Assembly (NCBI GenBank): GCA_012728225.1
Contig: JAAYFN010000084.1
Location: 1-34,605 of the forward strand
Source: Campylobacter sp.
Lineage (GTDB): Bacteria; Campylobacterota; Campylobacteria; Campylobacterales; Campylobacteraceae
Direction: 5' to 3'
DNA: 34,605 nucleotides
Under the pieces are notes generated by a model. That model saw only the letters and a list, made by a program, of their open reading frames with translations, was not told the DNA's origin and searched no databases. How positions within the stretch are numbered: position 1 is the stretch's first letter; each line of letters opens with the position of its first letter. Below are positions 21,803-31,254 of this stretch, in pieces. The translations under genes and the position numbers were made by a program.

Positions 21803-22284
21803 AAATAATATATTTTATAAGACATGCAAAAGCTAAAAAAGATGTTCCGAGTGATTTTTTAAGGCCACTTAACAAAAAAGGAATAGTTGATGCTAAAGCG
21901 CTTGGTGAAATTTTAAATTCTTTAAAAATATCACCTGATGCGATCTATACAAGTAGTGCAATTAGAGCATTAAGCACAGCAAAAATTATAGCTGAGAAGT
22001 TAAATTTAGATATAAATCTTGTTGAAAGTGATGAACTTTATGAATTTGATGGTCAAAAATTACTAAATTTTATTTTGAATTTAAAAGAGGGCGGTCAAGA
22101 AATCTTTATAATAGGACACAACCCAGCAATAACTGAAGTTTGTGAAATTTTAAGTGACTCAGTTATAGGGAATTTGCCAACTTGTGCGCTATTTGCAATA
22201 GAATTTAATACAAATTCTTTCAACAACATCACTCAAAGAAGCGGAAAAGTTAAACTATACAACTATCCACAAATGAATGATTGA
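21799..22284 (+). CDS. sixA: phosphohistidine phosphatase SixA-like (histidine phosphatase superfamily), TTG start
   Basis: 161 aa; N-terminal IIYFIRHAKAK (RHG-type motif), TSSAIRALSTAKIIA, FIIGHNPAITEV. GGAGG RBS upstream of the TTG. Confidence 0.85.
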   Translation: MKIIYFIRHAKAKKDVPSDFLRPLNKKGIVDAKALGEILNSLKISPDAIYTSSAIRALSTAKIIAEKLNLDINLVESDELYEFDGQKLLNFILNLKEGGQEIFIIGHNPAITEVCEILSDSVIGNLPTCALFAIEFNTNSFNNITQRSGKVKLYNYPQMND

Positions 22285-22753
22285 TAAAACATCAGCACTT
22301 TTAAACGCTTTATTATCATAAATCAACTATTAAATAACATAGCTAACAAAAAACACTTATATTTAAAATATGAATTATTTTACTGCAATAAGAGATTTAA
22401 ACTTTCATTTTGTTGTTTTGATACTAATTTTTAATTATTACTAAATTTTATGTATTTTAATATGCAAGGAAATATGATTAAAAGTCAAAGTTCTACTTTT
22501 TTATATAATTTGTATTGAAAACTGTAATTTTCAAACTATTATAAACACTCTATTTTTAGCAGAAATAAATATCTTTAAATTAAGATATATAGTTATTTGC
22601 TACCTTTACCTTTTGATAATTTTAAACTTATCCATAAAAAATTTCATATTAAAATATGTATTTTGGAAGTTTTTGTAAATTTCTATGTATCAGTATATGT
22701 AAATCTATTTTATAAGTTTTATTTAATTTTTAATAATTTTAAAGTAAATTGAT

Positions 22754-22782
22754 AAAGCTCTAAATTAAGCTTTAAGAGCTTT
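22754..22782. terminator. hairpin, putative terminator of the hyd-hyp operon or of sixA
   Basis: Perfect 8-bp stem AAAGCTCT / AGAGCTTT with 13-nt loop, about 60 nt downstream of the hypA stop. Confidence 0.45.
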
Positions 22783-22843
22783 TATTAAAGTAATCCCGCC
22801 CTGCTTTATATACAAAATAGCTTCTAGGGCATTTTAAGTCGTT

Positions 22844-23188
22844 TTAAGATATAACCATGCTCATTAGATACATATCCTCACCATCTATTACTTCTAAATT
22901 TTGTGACTTACAGTTTGGACATATAAACTCAAATTTCTTAAGCTCACTTTTTGTCACGCACTCTTTACAAACTACGATAACTTCTTGTTCATGTATAGTT
23001 AATGTCGCATTTTCACAAACTGTGCCTGTTTTATAAACTGAGTATGCACTTCTTAGATAGTGACTTTCTACACCACTTAAACGCCCTATTTTAATGATAA
23101 TCTCCTCTATTTTTGAGGCATTTTTATGTGAATTTAAGTTTTTTTCACAAAGATCAACTAGATCGATAACGATAGATAACTCATGCAT
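22844..23188 (-). CDS. hypA: hydrogenase nickel incorporation protein HypA
   Basis: MHELSIVIDLVDLC start (track start is 6 codons upstream); Zn site CKEC...CPNC. Confidence 0.95.
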   Translation of the reverse strand: MHELSIVIDLVDLCEKNLNSHKNASKIEEIIIKIGRLSGVESHYLRSAYSVYKTGTVCENATLTIHEQEVIVVCKECVTKSELKKFEFICPNCKSQNLEVIDGEDMYLMSMVIS

Positions 23189-23199
23189 ACAACCATTCC

Positions 23200-24189
23200 T
23201 TAACAAATTCTTGGCAAAAGTTCACCTTTTGGTGGCTCTAAAAAACGCGTTACACCGTAAATATTCTCAAGTATAACTCTACCTTTTAATCTGTTTGTAA
23301 TCTCGCCTATTTGACCAGCATTACTATCAAAACTCTTTAAGATTTCACACGCTTTTTCTTCATCTTGGGGTTTTACAGCTAATACAAAAGTACCTTCATT
23401 AGCCAGATCATAAGGCTCAAAACCTAAAAGTTCACAAATTCCTGCAACTTCATTACTTATCTTTATATCACGCTCTTTAACCAAAATTTCCACACCATTA
23501 AAGCTAGCCCACTCATTTAACACCGCACTTACTCCTCCACGAGTCGCATCACGCATCGCAAGCGGGATAACACCCTCATCAAGAAGAGCTTTTACAACTG
23601 GTTTTAAGCTTTTAGAATCACTTTTAAGATTACTTGACATATTTATCTCATCTCTTGCTGCCATAATAACACTTCCATGTCTTGCTATGTCACCACTTAG
23701 TAAGACTTTAGCTCCAACTTCTAAATTTTCAGTTTTTATAGGACTTTTATAAATTTCACCTATCCCGCTTGTATTTATAAAAAGTCCATCACATTTACCT
23801 TTTGGAACGACTTTTGTATCACCACAAACTATCTTAACACAGTTCTCTCTACAAACTTGTGCCATAGAATTTAAGATAATCTTTAAATAACTAATCAAAA
23901 AACCCTCTTCTATAATAAGCGAACAACTAAGATACTTAGCCATTGCTCCAACCATAGCAAGATCATTTATAGTCCCACAAGCTGCTATTTTACCAATATC
24001 TCCACCACTAAAAAAAAGTGGTGTAACAACGTAAGAATCAGTAGTAAAAGCTAAATTTTCAAGGATCGCCGCATCATTTCTTTGCTCTAAAATTTCACTA
24101 TCAAAAGCTTTAAATATCATATTATCTATAAGCTCTGACATCTCTTCACCACCACCACCGTGGCTTAAAAGCACCCTATCTTCTTTCAT
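23200..24189 (-). CDS. hypE: hydrogenase expression/formation protein HypE (carbamoyl dehydratase)
   Basis: LSHGGGGEEMSELI, FTTDSYVVTPLFFSGGDIGKIA, RDATRGGVSAVLNE, C-terminus ELLPRIC with the terminal Cys. Confidence 0.97.
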   Translation of the reverse strand: MKEDRVLLSHGGGGEEMSELIDNMIFKAFDSEILEQRNDAAILENLAFTTDSYVVTPLFFSGGDIGKIAACGTINDLAMVGAMAKYLSCSLIIEEGFLISYLKIILNSMAQVCRENCVKIVCGDTKVVPKGKCDGLFINTSGIGEIYKSPIKTENLEVGAKVLLSGDIARHGSVIMAARDEINMSSNLKSDSKSLKPVVKALLDEGVIPLAMRDATRGGVSAVLNEWASFNGVEILVKERDIKISNEVAGICELLGFEPYDLANEGTFVLAVKPQDEEKACEILKSFDSNAGQIGEITNRLKGRVILENIYGVTRFLEPPKGELLPRIC

Positions 24190-25286
24190 AACTCTCCTTT
24201 TGCATATTTATAGTAGGCTGCACAAGCTCCCTCACTACTAACCATGCATGAGCCTAATGGATTTAAAGGCGTGCAAACTTTAGCAAAAACCTTACAATCT
24301 TTTGGCTTTTTGTGACCTTTTAATATATCCCCACATATACAAACTCTATTTTCAGGCTTGCTCTGTACCGAACAATCAAAAACTTTCCTTGCATCAATAT
24401 GCGAAAACTCACTCTTTAACTCATATCCACTTTGTTCTATCTTGCCAAGTCCTCGCCATTCAAAGCTACAAGGAGTGAAGTATTTAGCTATCAAATTTAA
24501 AGCTTTTTGGTTGCCACATTCTTTGACAACTCTTGAATATTGATTGTAAATTTTGAAACTTTTATCTTTGTGTTGACGAACTAAATTTAACACTGAGTCC
24601 ATTATATCAACTGGCTCAAAACCGCTTATAGCTATGGGTTTTTTATACTTTTGGGATATCTCAGTATAAGCTTTAGTTCCTATGATAACACTAACATGAC
24701 TTGGTCCAAGAAGAGCGTCTATTTTATTTTTTGGGTCACTAAGTAGTAAACTTACAGGTGCTGGAACTGTTACATGATTGATGTGAAAATAGAGATTTTT
24801 AACTCCCAAATTTATCGCTTTATCTACTAAAATTGCACTCATTGGCGTTGTAGTTTCAAACCCAATAGCAAAGAAAATCACTTTTTTATCTGGATTTTCT
24901 TTGGCGATATCAAGTGCATCAAGAGGCGAATAAAGAGCTCTTATATCTGCCCCTTTTGCTCGTTCAATTTGCAAACTACTATCACTTCCTGGCACTCTCA
25001 TCATATCAGCAAGAGTACAAAGGATAACTTCACTCATCCCAGATAGCTTAATAGCCTCATCTATACGTCTTCTTGGCATCACACACACAGGACAACCCGG
25101 ACCATGGATAAAGTTTATCTTATCGCCTACAAGTTTATTTAGCCCAAATTTCATAATAGAGTGAGTATGCCCACCGCAAACCTCCATGATATTAAACTCT
25201 TTACTAAAATTTGCACTCTCACGGCGAACTAACTTTGATAAACTTAGAAGTATTTTTGGATCTCTAAAATCGTCTATGAGTTTCAT
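24186..25286 (-). CDS. hypD: hydrogenase formation protein HypD
   Basis: MEVCGGHTHSIMKFG, HGPGCPVCVMP, IGFETTTPM, GFEPVDIM; 4-bp overlap with hypE. Confidence 0.97.
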   Translation of the reverse strand: MKLIDDFRDPKILLSLSKLVRRESANFSKEFNIMEVCGGHTHSIMKFGLNKLVGDKINFIHGPGCPVCVMPRRRIDEAIKLSGMSEVILCTLADMMRVPGSDSSLQIERAKGADIRALYSPLDALDIAKENPDKKVIFFAIGFETTTPMSAILVDKAINLGVKNLYFHINHVTVPAPVSLLLSDPKNKIDALLGPSHVSVIIGTKAYTEISQKYKKPIAISGFEPVDIMDSVLNLVRQHKDKSFKIYNQYSRVVKECGNQKALNLIAKYFTPCSFEWRGLGKIEQSGYELKSEFSHIDARKVFDCSVQSKPENRVCICGDILKGHKKPKDCKVFAKVCTPLNPLGSCMVSSEGACAAYYKYAKGEL

Positions 25287-25555
25287 TCAAATTTACCTGT
25301 ATTTCCTTCATCTTCTAAAATAGTTCCATCTTCCATATCTTTGGCGATCTGACTATACATTTTAATTGAATCCTCAGCTATTTTTGTATCAATTTTCTCC
25401 ATAGCAAAACCAACATGTATAAGCACATATTCGCCCACACTAACAGGCTCACCGATAAGATCTAAACTCACACCTCTTTTAACTCCTAGAGTTTCAACTA
25501 TTGCAAAATTATTCTCATCTATTTCTATAACTTTTGAAGGTATACTCAAACACAT
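25283..25555 (-). CDS. hypC: hydrogenase assembly chaperone HypC
   Basis: 90 aa starting MCLSIPSKVIEID; GEYVLIHVGFAMEKID. Confidence 0.97.
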   Translation of the reverse strand: MCLSIPSKVIEIDENNFAIVETLGVKRGVSLDLIGEPVSVGEYVLIHVGFAMEKIDTKIAEDSIKMYSQIAKDMEDGTILEDEGNTGKFE

Positions 25556-26283
25556 TATCTTAACTCCAATTTAAATTTCAAGTAGTTTAACCACTTGTCT
25601 AAACCTTCCCCACTTAAACTATCAAGCTCGATGATATCAGATCTTGGATTAAGTTTGCGAAGTGCATTTATCGCCTCTTGCGAATCAAAATTAAACATCT
25701 CCCTAGCTGCACCTTTTGTAATAACTACAAGATCAGCAGTTCTAAACATAACTGGATATTTTGATATCTTATCGCTTCCTTCAGGCGTACTTAAAAGTAC
25801 GACATTTAAATGAGCGCCAACATCATAACTAGCCGGACATACTAAATTCCCAACATTTTCTATAAAAACTAACTCTAAATCATCTAATGGCAAAGCATGA
25901 AGAGCTTTATGTACCATAAATGCATCTAAATGGCATGTTTGACCAGTTGTTATCTGATGAGCTGGAGCTCCAGCTGCTACTATACGATCTGCATCACGGT
26001 TAGTTTCAAGATCACCTTCTACAACACCTATCTTAAAAAGAGCTGACTTTATAGTAGCTTCTAAAAGCGTTGTTTTACCTGCTCCAGGACTACTCATAAG
26101 GTTTATACACAAGATATTTTTCTCATCTAAATGAGCTCTGTTGTGAGCTGCTTCATGGTCATTTTCACTCAAAATTTTAGTAACAACTTCAACTGTTTTA
26201 CTCTCATTTAGCGTTGGATGATCATGACTATGAGCTTTTTCATGTTCACTTGCACCTATACTGCATCCACAATCTTTACACAT
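25555..26283 (-). CDS. hypB: hydrogenase nickel incorporation GTPase HypB
   Basis: MCKDCGCSIG Ni motif, SSPGAGKTTLLE P-loop, GDLETNRDADRI, ENVGNLVCPASYDVG. Confidence 0.97.
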   Translation of the reverse strand: MCKDCGCSIGASEHEKAHSHDHPTLNESKTVEVVTKILSENDHEAAHNRAHLDEKNILCINLMSSPGAGKTTLLEATIKSALFKIGVVEGDLETNRDADRIVAAGAPAHQITTGQTCHLDAFMVHKALHALPLDDLELVFIENVGNLVCPASYDVGAHLNVVLLSTPEGSDKISKYPVMFRTADLVVITKGAAREMFNFDSQEAINALRKLNPRSDIIELDSLSGEGLDKWLNYLKFKLELR

Positions 26284-26314
26284 TTTATCTCCTTTTAAGA
26301 TTTCTTATATTTTA

Positions 26315-26320
26315 ATTATA
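26315..26320 (-). promoter_or_regulatory. putative internal -10 box for hypBCDEA
   Basis: TATAAT on the minus strand, about 32 nt upstream of the hypB ATG (26283), with AAAGGAG RBS in between. Confidence 0.4.
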
Positions 26321-26358
26321 TTCTCTTAATCTATTTATAAACTAAATTTCTAGACTCA

Positions 26359-26433
26359 TTAAATAAAGTCTGAAATTACACTATCATATAAAATTTCATC
26401 AAATTTTCTAAAGATCCAGCCACTATCTATCAT
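26359..26433 (-). other. candidate 24-aa micro-ORF start-stop coupled to hypF (MIDSGWIFRKFDEILYDSVISDFI)
   Basis: ATGA overlap: the ATG at 26433-26431 overlaps the hypF TGA (26432-26430). It lies in the only long gap of the hyd-hyp cluster. Confidence 0.35.
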
Positions 26434-28658
26434 TTTAAACCTTTGTTTATTGTAGCTAAATTTGACAAATACCAAACTAACTGCCCCATTGCAACACCAC
26501 TATCATTTGTTGGAATTTCACGATTAAAATAGTAAGGAATGTCACTATTTTTAAGCTTTTTTGATATAGCATTTGCTAATGCTTGATTTTGAAACACACC
26601 ACCACTTAAAACAACATCTAAACGCTCTTTTAAAGCGATATTTAACACCAAATCAGCCAAACCATTTATAAATTTTGTGCAAGCACTAAATTTATCATCA
26701 CTAAGTGCACCTAAAAATGCATCTTTATACTCTATAATACCATTTTGAAAAGTAAATTTATAGCTTTGTTTTATGTTTGAGTCGTAAAATTTCTCTATCA
26801 TAGATCCGGCTTCTGCTTCATATGTAACGGTTTTAAGACCTAAAACAACAACACAAAATGCATCAAATATCCTCCCAAGTGAAGTTGTATAAAAAGAATT
26901 TATCTTTTTATCATACATTTGATCAAGCAAGCTATCAAAACTTAAATTTAAAGCCGAAATATCAAGAGAGTATTTTTTAAAAATTGCATAAGCAAGACGA
27001 GAGATATCTTTTATGCTTCTGTCTCCTCCAAGGAGTAAAAACTCATCAAAGTGATAAATTCGCTCGAAACCAGAAGTATTAAATCTCATCACTTCACCTC
27101 CCCAAATTTTAGCATCTCTTCCATATCCCGTTCCATCAAAACTAAAGCCCAAAAACTCACCTCCGATAAGCTTATTTTCATATAAATTTGATAGCAAATG
27201 AGCATAATGGTGCTGAACTTTATCAACTTTATATCCTAAATTTTCAAAATATTTAGTGTGGATAAAATCAGGATGCAAATCTCCTATAATCGCATCAAAC
27301 TTTAAATCATAAGCTTTAACAAAAATATCTAAAACCGCTAAAAAACGTTCAAAATTTGCCACATTTTTAAGATCTCCAATATATGGCGAACTTATAATAA
27401 GCCCATCTTTATATATAACAAACTGAGACTTCATCTCAGCACCAAGAGCTAGAAAAACACCTTTTTGAGTAAATTTACTAAACTCTATTTTTGGCATTAT
27501 TCCTCTACTAGTTCTTAAATATAGTGGTTTTTCATCTACTATAAAAGACAAAGAGTCGTCACTTGGAGTGATGATTTCTCGATCATTATCTAGATAGTAG
27601 TCAAAAACACCTTTTAGTTTTTTAACTAAAGTATCTTCGTTGCAAATGATAGGTTCACCACTTAAATTTGCACTTGTTGCGATAAGTGGGGAATTTATAT
27701 ACTCAAAAAGCAGAAGATGAAGAGATGTAGGCGCTAAAAATATACCAACTTTACCTAAATTTGGTGCTAAATTTATAGGAAGTTTATCTTTACTTTCAAG
27801 TAAAACTATCGGCGCAACTTTGCTCTCTAAAAGATCTTTTTCACTTTTAGAAATTTTAGCGTATATACTTGCCATAGCGCTATCTTTGCACATTAAGGCG
27901 AATGGTTTGGTTGGCCTATGCTTTCGCTTTCTAAGTTTAGAAATAGCTTCACTGTTTAGCGCATCACAAACTAAGTGGAAGCCACCAAGCCCTTTTATGG
28001 CTAAAATTTTACCACTCTTTAAAAGCTTGGAGGCAAGCTTTAACGTATCATTGCTCTTTGCTAATACTTTGCTATCAGCACTTTTAAGAACTAAATTTGG
28101 ACCACATTTAAAGCAAGAAATTGGCTCAGCGTGAAAACGTCGATCTCCTTGGTTTGTGTATTCGTCATAACATTTATCACAAAGATCAAACTCGTTCATT
28201 GTAGTATTTGCTCTATCATAAGGTAAGCTTTTGATGATAGATAGTCTTGGTCCACAATTTGTACAACTCATAAAAGGATACATATATCGACGATTTTTTG
28301 GATCATAAAATTCATCTTTGCACTCTTTGCAAAGTGCAAAATCAGGCAAAATAGGACTAAATTTAGAACCTTCTTTTGACTTACTAATGCTAAATTTATC
28401 ATAACTTTTAACATTAGTGCTGTTTTTAATCTCTTTAATTATGATTTTATCTACTCTAGCAAGTGATGGCAAGTCCTTCTTTAAGACGTTTAAAAACTTA
28501 TCTATATCACCATTTAAATGAGAGTCATCAAGGATGATTTTTACCCCTTCACTATCGTTATAAACTTCGCCTTTAAGATTTAAAGCGTGCGCTACTTTAT
28601 ATATAAACGGACGAAAACCAACGCCTTGAACTGCTCCATAAATCGATATCTTAGTCAT
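26430..28658 (-). CDS. hypF: carbamoyltransferase HypF
   Basis: 742 aa; acylphosphatase N-terminus GAVQGVGFRPFIYKVA, zinc fingers CKEC...CTNC and CDKC...CFKC, LSGGVFQNQ. Confidence 0.97.
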   Translation of the reverse strand: MTKISIYGAVQGVGFRPFIYKVAHALNLKGEVYNDSEGVKIILDDSHLNGDIDKFLNVLKKDLPSLARVDKIIIKEIKNSTNVKSYDKFSISKSKEGSKFSPILPDFALCKECKDEFYDPKNRRYMYPFMSCTNCGPRLSIIKSLPYDRANTTMNEFDLCDKCYDEYTNQGDRRFHAEPISCFKCGPNLVLKSADSKVLAKSNDTLKLASKLLKSGKILAIKGLGGFHLVCDALNSEAISKLRKRKHRPTKPFALMCKDSAMASIYAKISKSEKDLLESKVAPIVLLESKDKLPINLAPNLGKVGIFLAPTSLHLLLFEYINSPLIATSANLSGEPIICNEDTLVKKLKGVFDYYLDNDREIITPSDDSLSFIVDEKPLYLRTSRGIMPKIEFSKFTQKGVFLALGAEMKSQFVIYKDGLIISSPYIGDLKNVANFERFLAVLDIFVKAYDLKFDAIIGDLHPDFIHTKYFENLGYKVDKVQHHYAHLLSNLYENKLIGGEFLGFSFDGTGYGRDAKIWGGEVMRFNTSGFERIYHFDEFLLLGGDRSIKDISRLAYAIFKKYSLDISALNLSFDSLLDQMYDKKINSFYTTSLGRIFDAFCVVVLGLKTVTYEAEAGSMIEKFYDSNIKQSYKFTFQNGIIEYKDAFLGALSDDKFSACTKFINGLADLVLNIALKERLDVVLSGGVFQNQALANAISKKLKNSDIPYYFNREIPTNDSGVAMGQLVWYLSNLATINKGLK

Positions 28659-30039
28659 ATAATGAAAATTTTGGATTTAAACTTTTACTAAGTAAAGTTT
28701 TAGCTAAATTTATACCGGCTTTAGTTCTAAAAATTTCATCTTTTATGACAATAGTTGTAAAATTTATCTCGCCTTGAAGTTCACACAGATAGTCATCTAG
28801 AAACTGAACTAAGCTTTCTAAATAACCAAAACTAAGCACTTCATCTTCTATTCCTGCAAGTTTAAAGCTCATACCTGAACGAATAAATTTTAATGTGTCA
28901 AATTTACCATCTTCTATCAAACAGTCAATACTTGGGCCTTTTTTACCTAAGAAACTATTTGCACACTCTATCAAATAAGTATAATCTTTACCAAAAAGAA
29001 CCTTTGACACAATATCTAAAATAGCTACAAATGTATCGTTTAAAACGATTTCATCACTAGGAAACTTACTCTTTGCACTGAAATTTAAATACAATTTAGC
29101 GCCAATTTCATCACTTAAAATTTCATCTTTTATCTGCAAAAAACTATCAAATTCTCTAAATTTTAATAATTTTGCTCCATTTTTATGATAAATCCCATCT
29201 TTTATAACGATATCACCAGCTACTTCAACAAGATCAAATTCACCATTATTTAGTGTTAAAATTTCATCATCTAAAATTAAAACTTTAAATGGTTTAAAAT
29301 TTGCACTAACACTTACAAAAAAGAGGTTGTTTTCATAAAGTTTAGCTAAAAGTTTAAAGATAAATAAATCACTCGCACCTTTAACGCTATGAAATTTAGG
29401 AGTATCTGGATGGTTATCTCTAAAAACTGAACTAATTTTTAAGTCTACGACTGGTTTTTCGAAACTAGCTAAAGTAATAAGTGTTTTTTCATCAGCAATA
29501 AAAGCTTTATTTAGCGATAAAAAACTAGTTGGCATGATAAAAGTACTGTTAAAATTTAGCCCACTTACCATCTCAAATTCTCCCAATGAGTTCCTAAATT
29601 TAAGAAGTTGATTATGAAATAAATTGCGATAGCAAAACTCAAGTAAATCATCAAAATTCTCACTATCAACTTTTATAAATTTACCATCTTTAAAAAGTGA
29701 AATTTCACTTAAAATTCCGTACTCATTTTGACAAAAATTTTTGATAGAAAATGGTGTTATAGCGCTAAATTTTTCTTTTGGTATTTCAAAGTTATTTTCA
29801 AGCATATCATCTAAAACCTCGACAGTACTTTGCTCCAAAAAGACAGAATTTGGCACAAGCACCATATTATCATCACTAAATTTAAGGAGCTCATCTTCAT
29901 CTGCGTCCACACAAAGAGTTAACTCATTGCCACTAAAATTTATACTATATCTAAGATCTGAAAGCTTAGCATAATAGTCCAAAAAATACGCCAAATACCC
30001 ACTAGTATGTGTATAGTTAAATTTATAAGCTAGTATCAA
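28651..30039 (-). CDS. hydE: HydE-like hydrogenase accessory protein (Campylobacterota)
   Basis: 462 aa protein located between hydD and hypF, with start/stop overlaps to both. Identity rests on synteny with hydABCDE operons of Wolinella/Helicobacter, not on a recognisable motif. Confidence 0.65.
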   Translation of the reverse strand: MILAYKFNYTHTSGYLAYFLDYYAKLSDLRYSINFSGNELTLCVDADEDELLKFSDDNMVLVPNSVFLEQSTVEVLDDMLENNFEIPKEKFSAITPFSIKNFCQNEYGILSEISLFKDGKFIKVDSENFDDLLEFCYRNLFHNQLLKFRNSLGEFEMVSGLNFNSTFIMPTSFLSLNKAFIADEKTLITLASFEKPVVDLKISSVFRDNHPDTPKFHSVKGASDLFIFKLLAKLYENNLFFVSVSANFKPFKVLILDDEILTLNNGEFDLVEVAGDIVIKDGIYHKNGAKLLKFREFDSFLQIKDEILSDEIGAKLYLNFSAKSKFPSDEIVLNDTFVAILDIVSKVLFGKDYTYLIECANSFLGKKGPSIDCLIEDGKFDTLKFIRSGMSFKLAGIEDEVLSFGYLESLVQFLDDYLCELQGEINFTTIVIKDEIFRTKAGINLAKTLLSKSLNPKFSLYD

Positions 30040-30572
30040 ATTTCACCTTTTTCATGTTTATATGCTATATCTTGAAGGCTAAAATTTGATATTTTTTCGC
30101 CCTTAAATCCGAAAGTTTCTAAAAATTTAAGAGTAGTTTTTTCCATAATTGGAACTGCACTTAAAATTTCAGAACTTAACTCAAATGTCATCGGCTCGAT
30201 ACGTTTAGGAACTACACCTAAAATTTGAGTATCAGGCAAGTCGCCTAAAATTTCCATAGAATTCAAAGTTTGTAATGTCTCAACTTCATGTGCTGAACCA
30301 TGCCAGCTAATGCGATTTGGCATATCTAGATAGTTGAAGTAGTATACATCTCCAACCTCTGCATTATCTGCATCTATACAGTCGATAACTAAAACCTTAT
30401 CAAACTCAGCTATAATTGGAGTTAAAGACATAGCCAAAGTTCCACCATCTACAAACTCAAGGGAATTTTCTCCCCTGAGCTTATAGTTTAGTTTCATATA
30501 GTTCGTAAAGTGAACGCCCACGCCTTCATCGCCAAAAAGAACGTTACCTATACTAAGAACTAAAACCTTCAT
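30036..30572 (-). CDS. hydD: [NiFe]-hydrogenase maturation endopeptidase (HydD/HyaD/HupD type)
   Basis: 178 aa; VLSIGNVLFGDEGVGVHF, FVDGGTLAMSL, VLVIDCIDAD, SAHEVETLQTLN. Confidence 0.95.
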   Translation of the reverse strand: MKVLVLSIGNVLFGDEGVGVHFTNYMKLNYKLRGENSLEFVDGGTLAMSLTPIIAEFDKVLVIDCIDADNAEVGDVYYFNYLDMPNRISWHGSAHEVETLQTLNSMEILGDLPDTQILGVVPKRIEPMTFELSSEILSAVPIMEKTTLKFLETFGFKGEKISNFSLQDIAYKHEKGEI

Positions 30573-30587
30573 TCCTATTTTTTACCT

Positions 30588-31253
30588 CTATTTTTTAATG
30601 AATCTATATCCACTAAAAACCGTATCCATTCCGCCATCTTTACCTTTAATTGCGTTAAATACTGCCATATACACATGTGCTACTATGAAAACAAGTATAA
30701 CATCCATACATATATGATGAATAGCTCTAACACTTGCAAGACCACCCATCCAAGCTTCAACTGCCCTCATTGGTCCATATAAAAGTCCACCTAAACCTTG
30801 GTGATAAACATGAACATACAAAACAGCACCTGTTAAGCAGATAAAAAATGCAGTTAAATAAAAAATTACATATGCAAAAAACTGTAAAGGGTTGTATGTT
30901 CCTTTGCAGTCAGGATGTTTGTCTGTTAAAAATAGATAATAAGCGATCTGCTGTATCCAAATTTTAGGATTTATAAAATCCTTCACAGCAACTCTTTCTA
31001 TCCTACTCATTCTATCAAAAAAGAAAAGATAAGTTTTGAAAAAAAGTGCTCCTATCATTACAAAGCCAGCCACAATATGTGCAAAACGCCACTTTGCTTG
31101 TAAAAACAGTATCGGTTCACCACTTACACTAGGACTTTGAAAAGCATATGCTAGGTAAAGACCGCTCACGATAAGCACCATAATAGCAAAAAATCTTATC
31201 CAGTGAGTTAGTCTATATCCCTTACTAAACTCATAATGTGCTATTCGTTCCAT
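30588..31253 (-). CDS. hydC: Ni/Fe-hydrogenase b-type cytochrome subunit
   Basis: 221 aa; FSKGYRLTHWIRFFAIMVLIVSG, RFAHIVAGFVMI, HHICMDVILVFIVAHVYMAVFN. Confidence 0.95.
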   Translation of the reverse strand: MERIAHYEFSKGYRLTHWIRFFAIMVLIVSGLYLAYAFQSPSVSGEPILFLQAKWRFAHIVAGFVMIGALFFKTYLFFFDRMSRIERVAVKDFINPKIWIQQIAYYLFLTDKHPDCKGTYNPLQFFAYVIFYLTAFFICLTGAVLYVHVYHQGLGGLLYGPMRAVEAWMGGLASVRAIHHICMDVILVFIVAHVYMAVFNAIKGKDGGMDTVFSGYRFIKK

Positions 31254-31254
31254 A

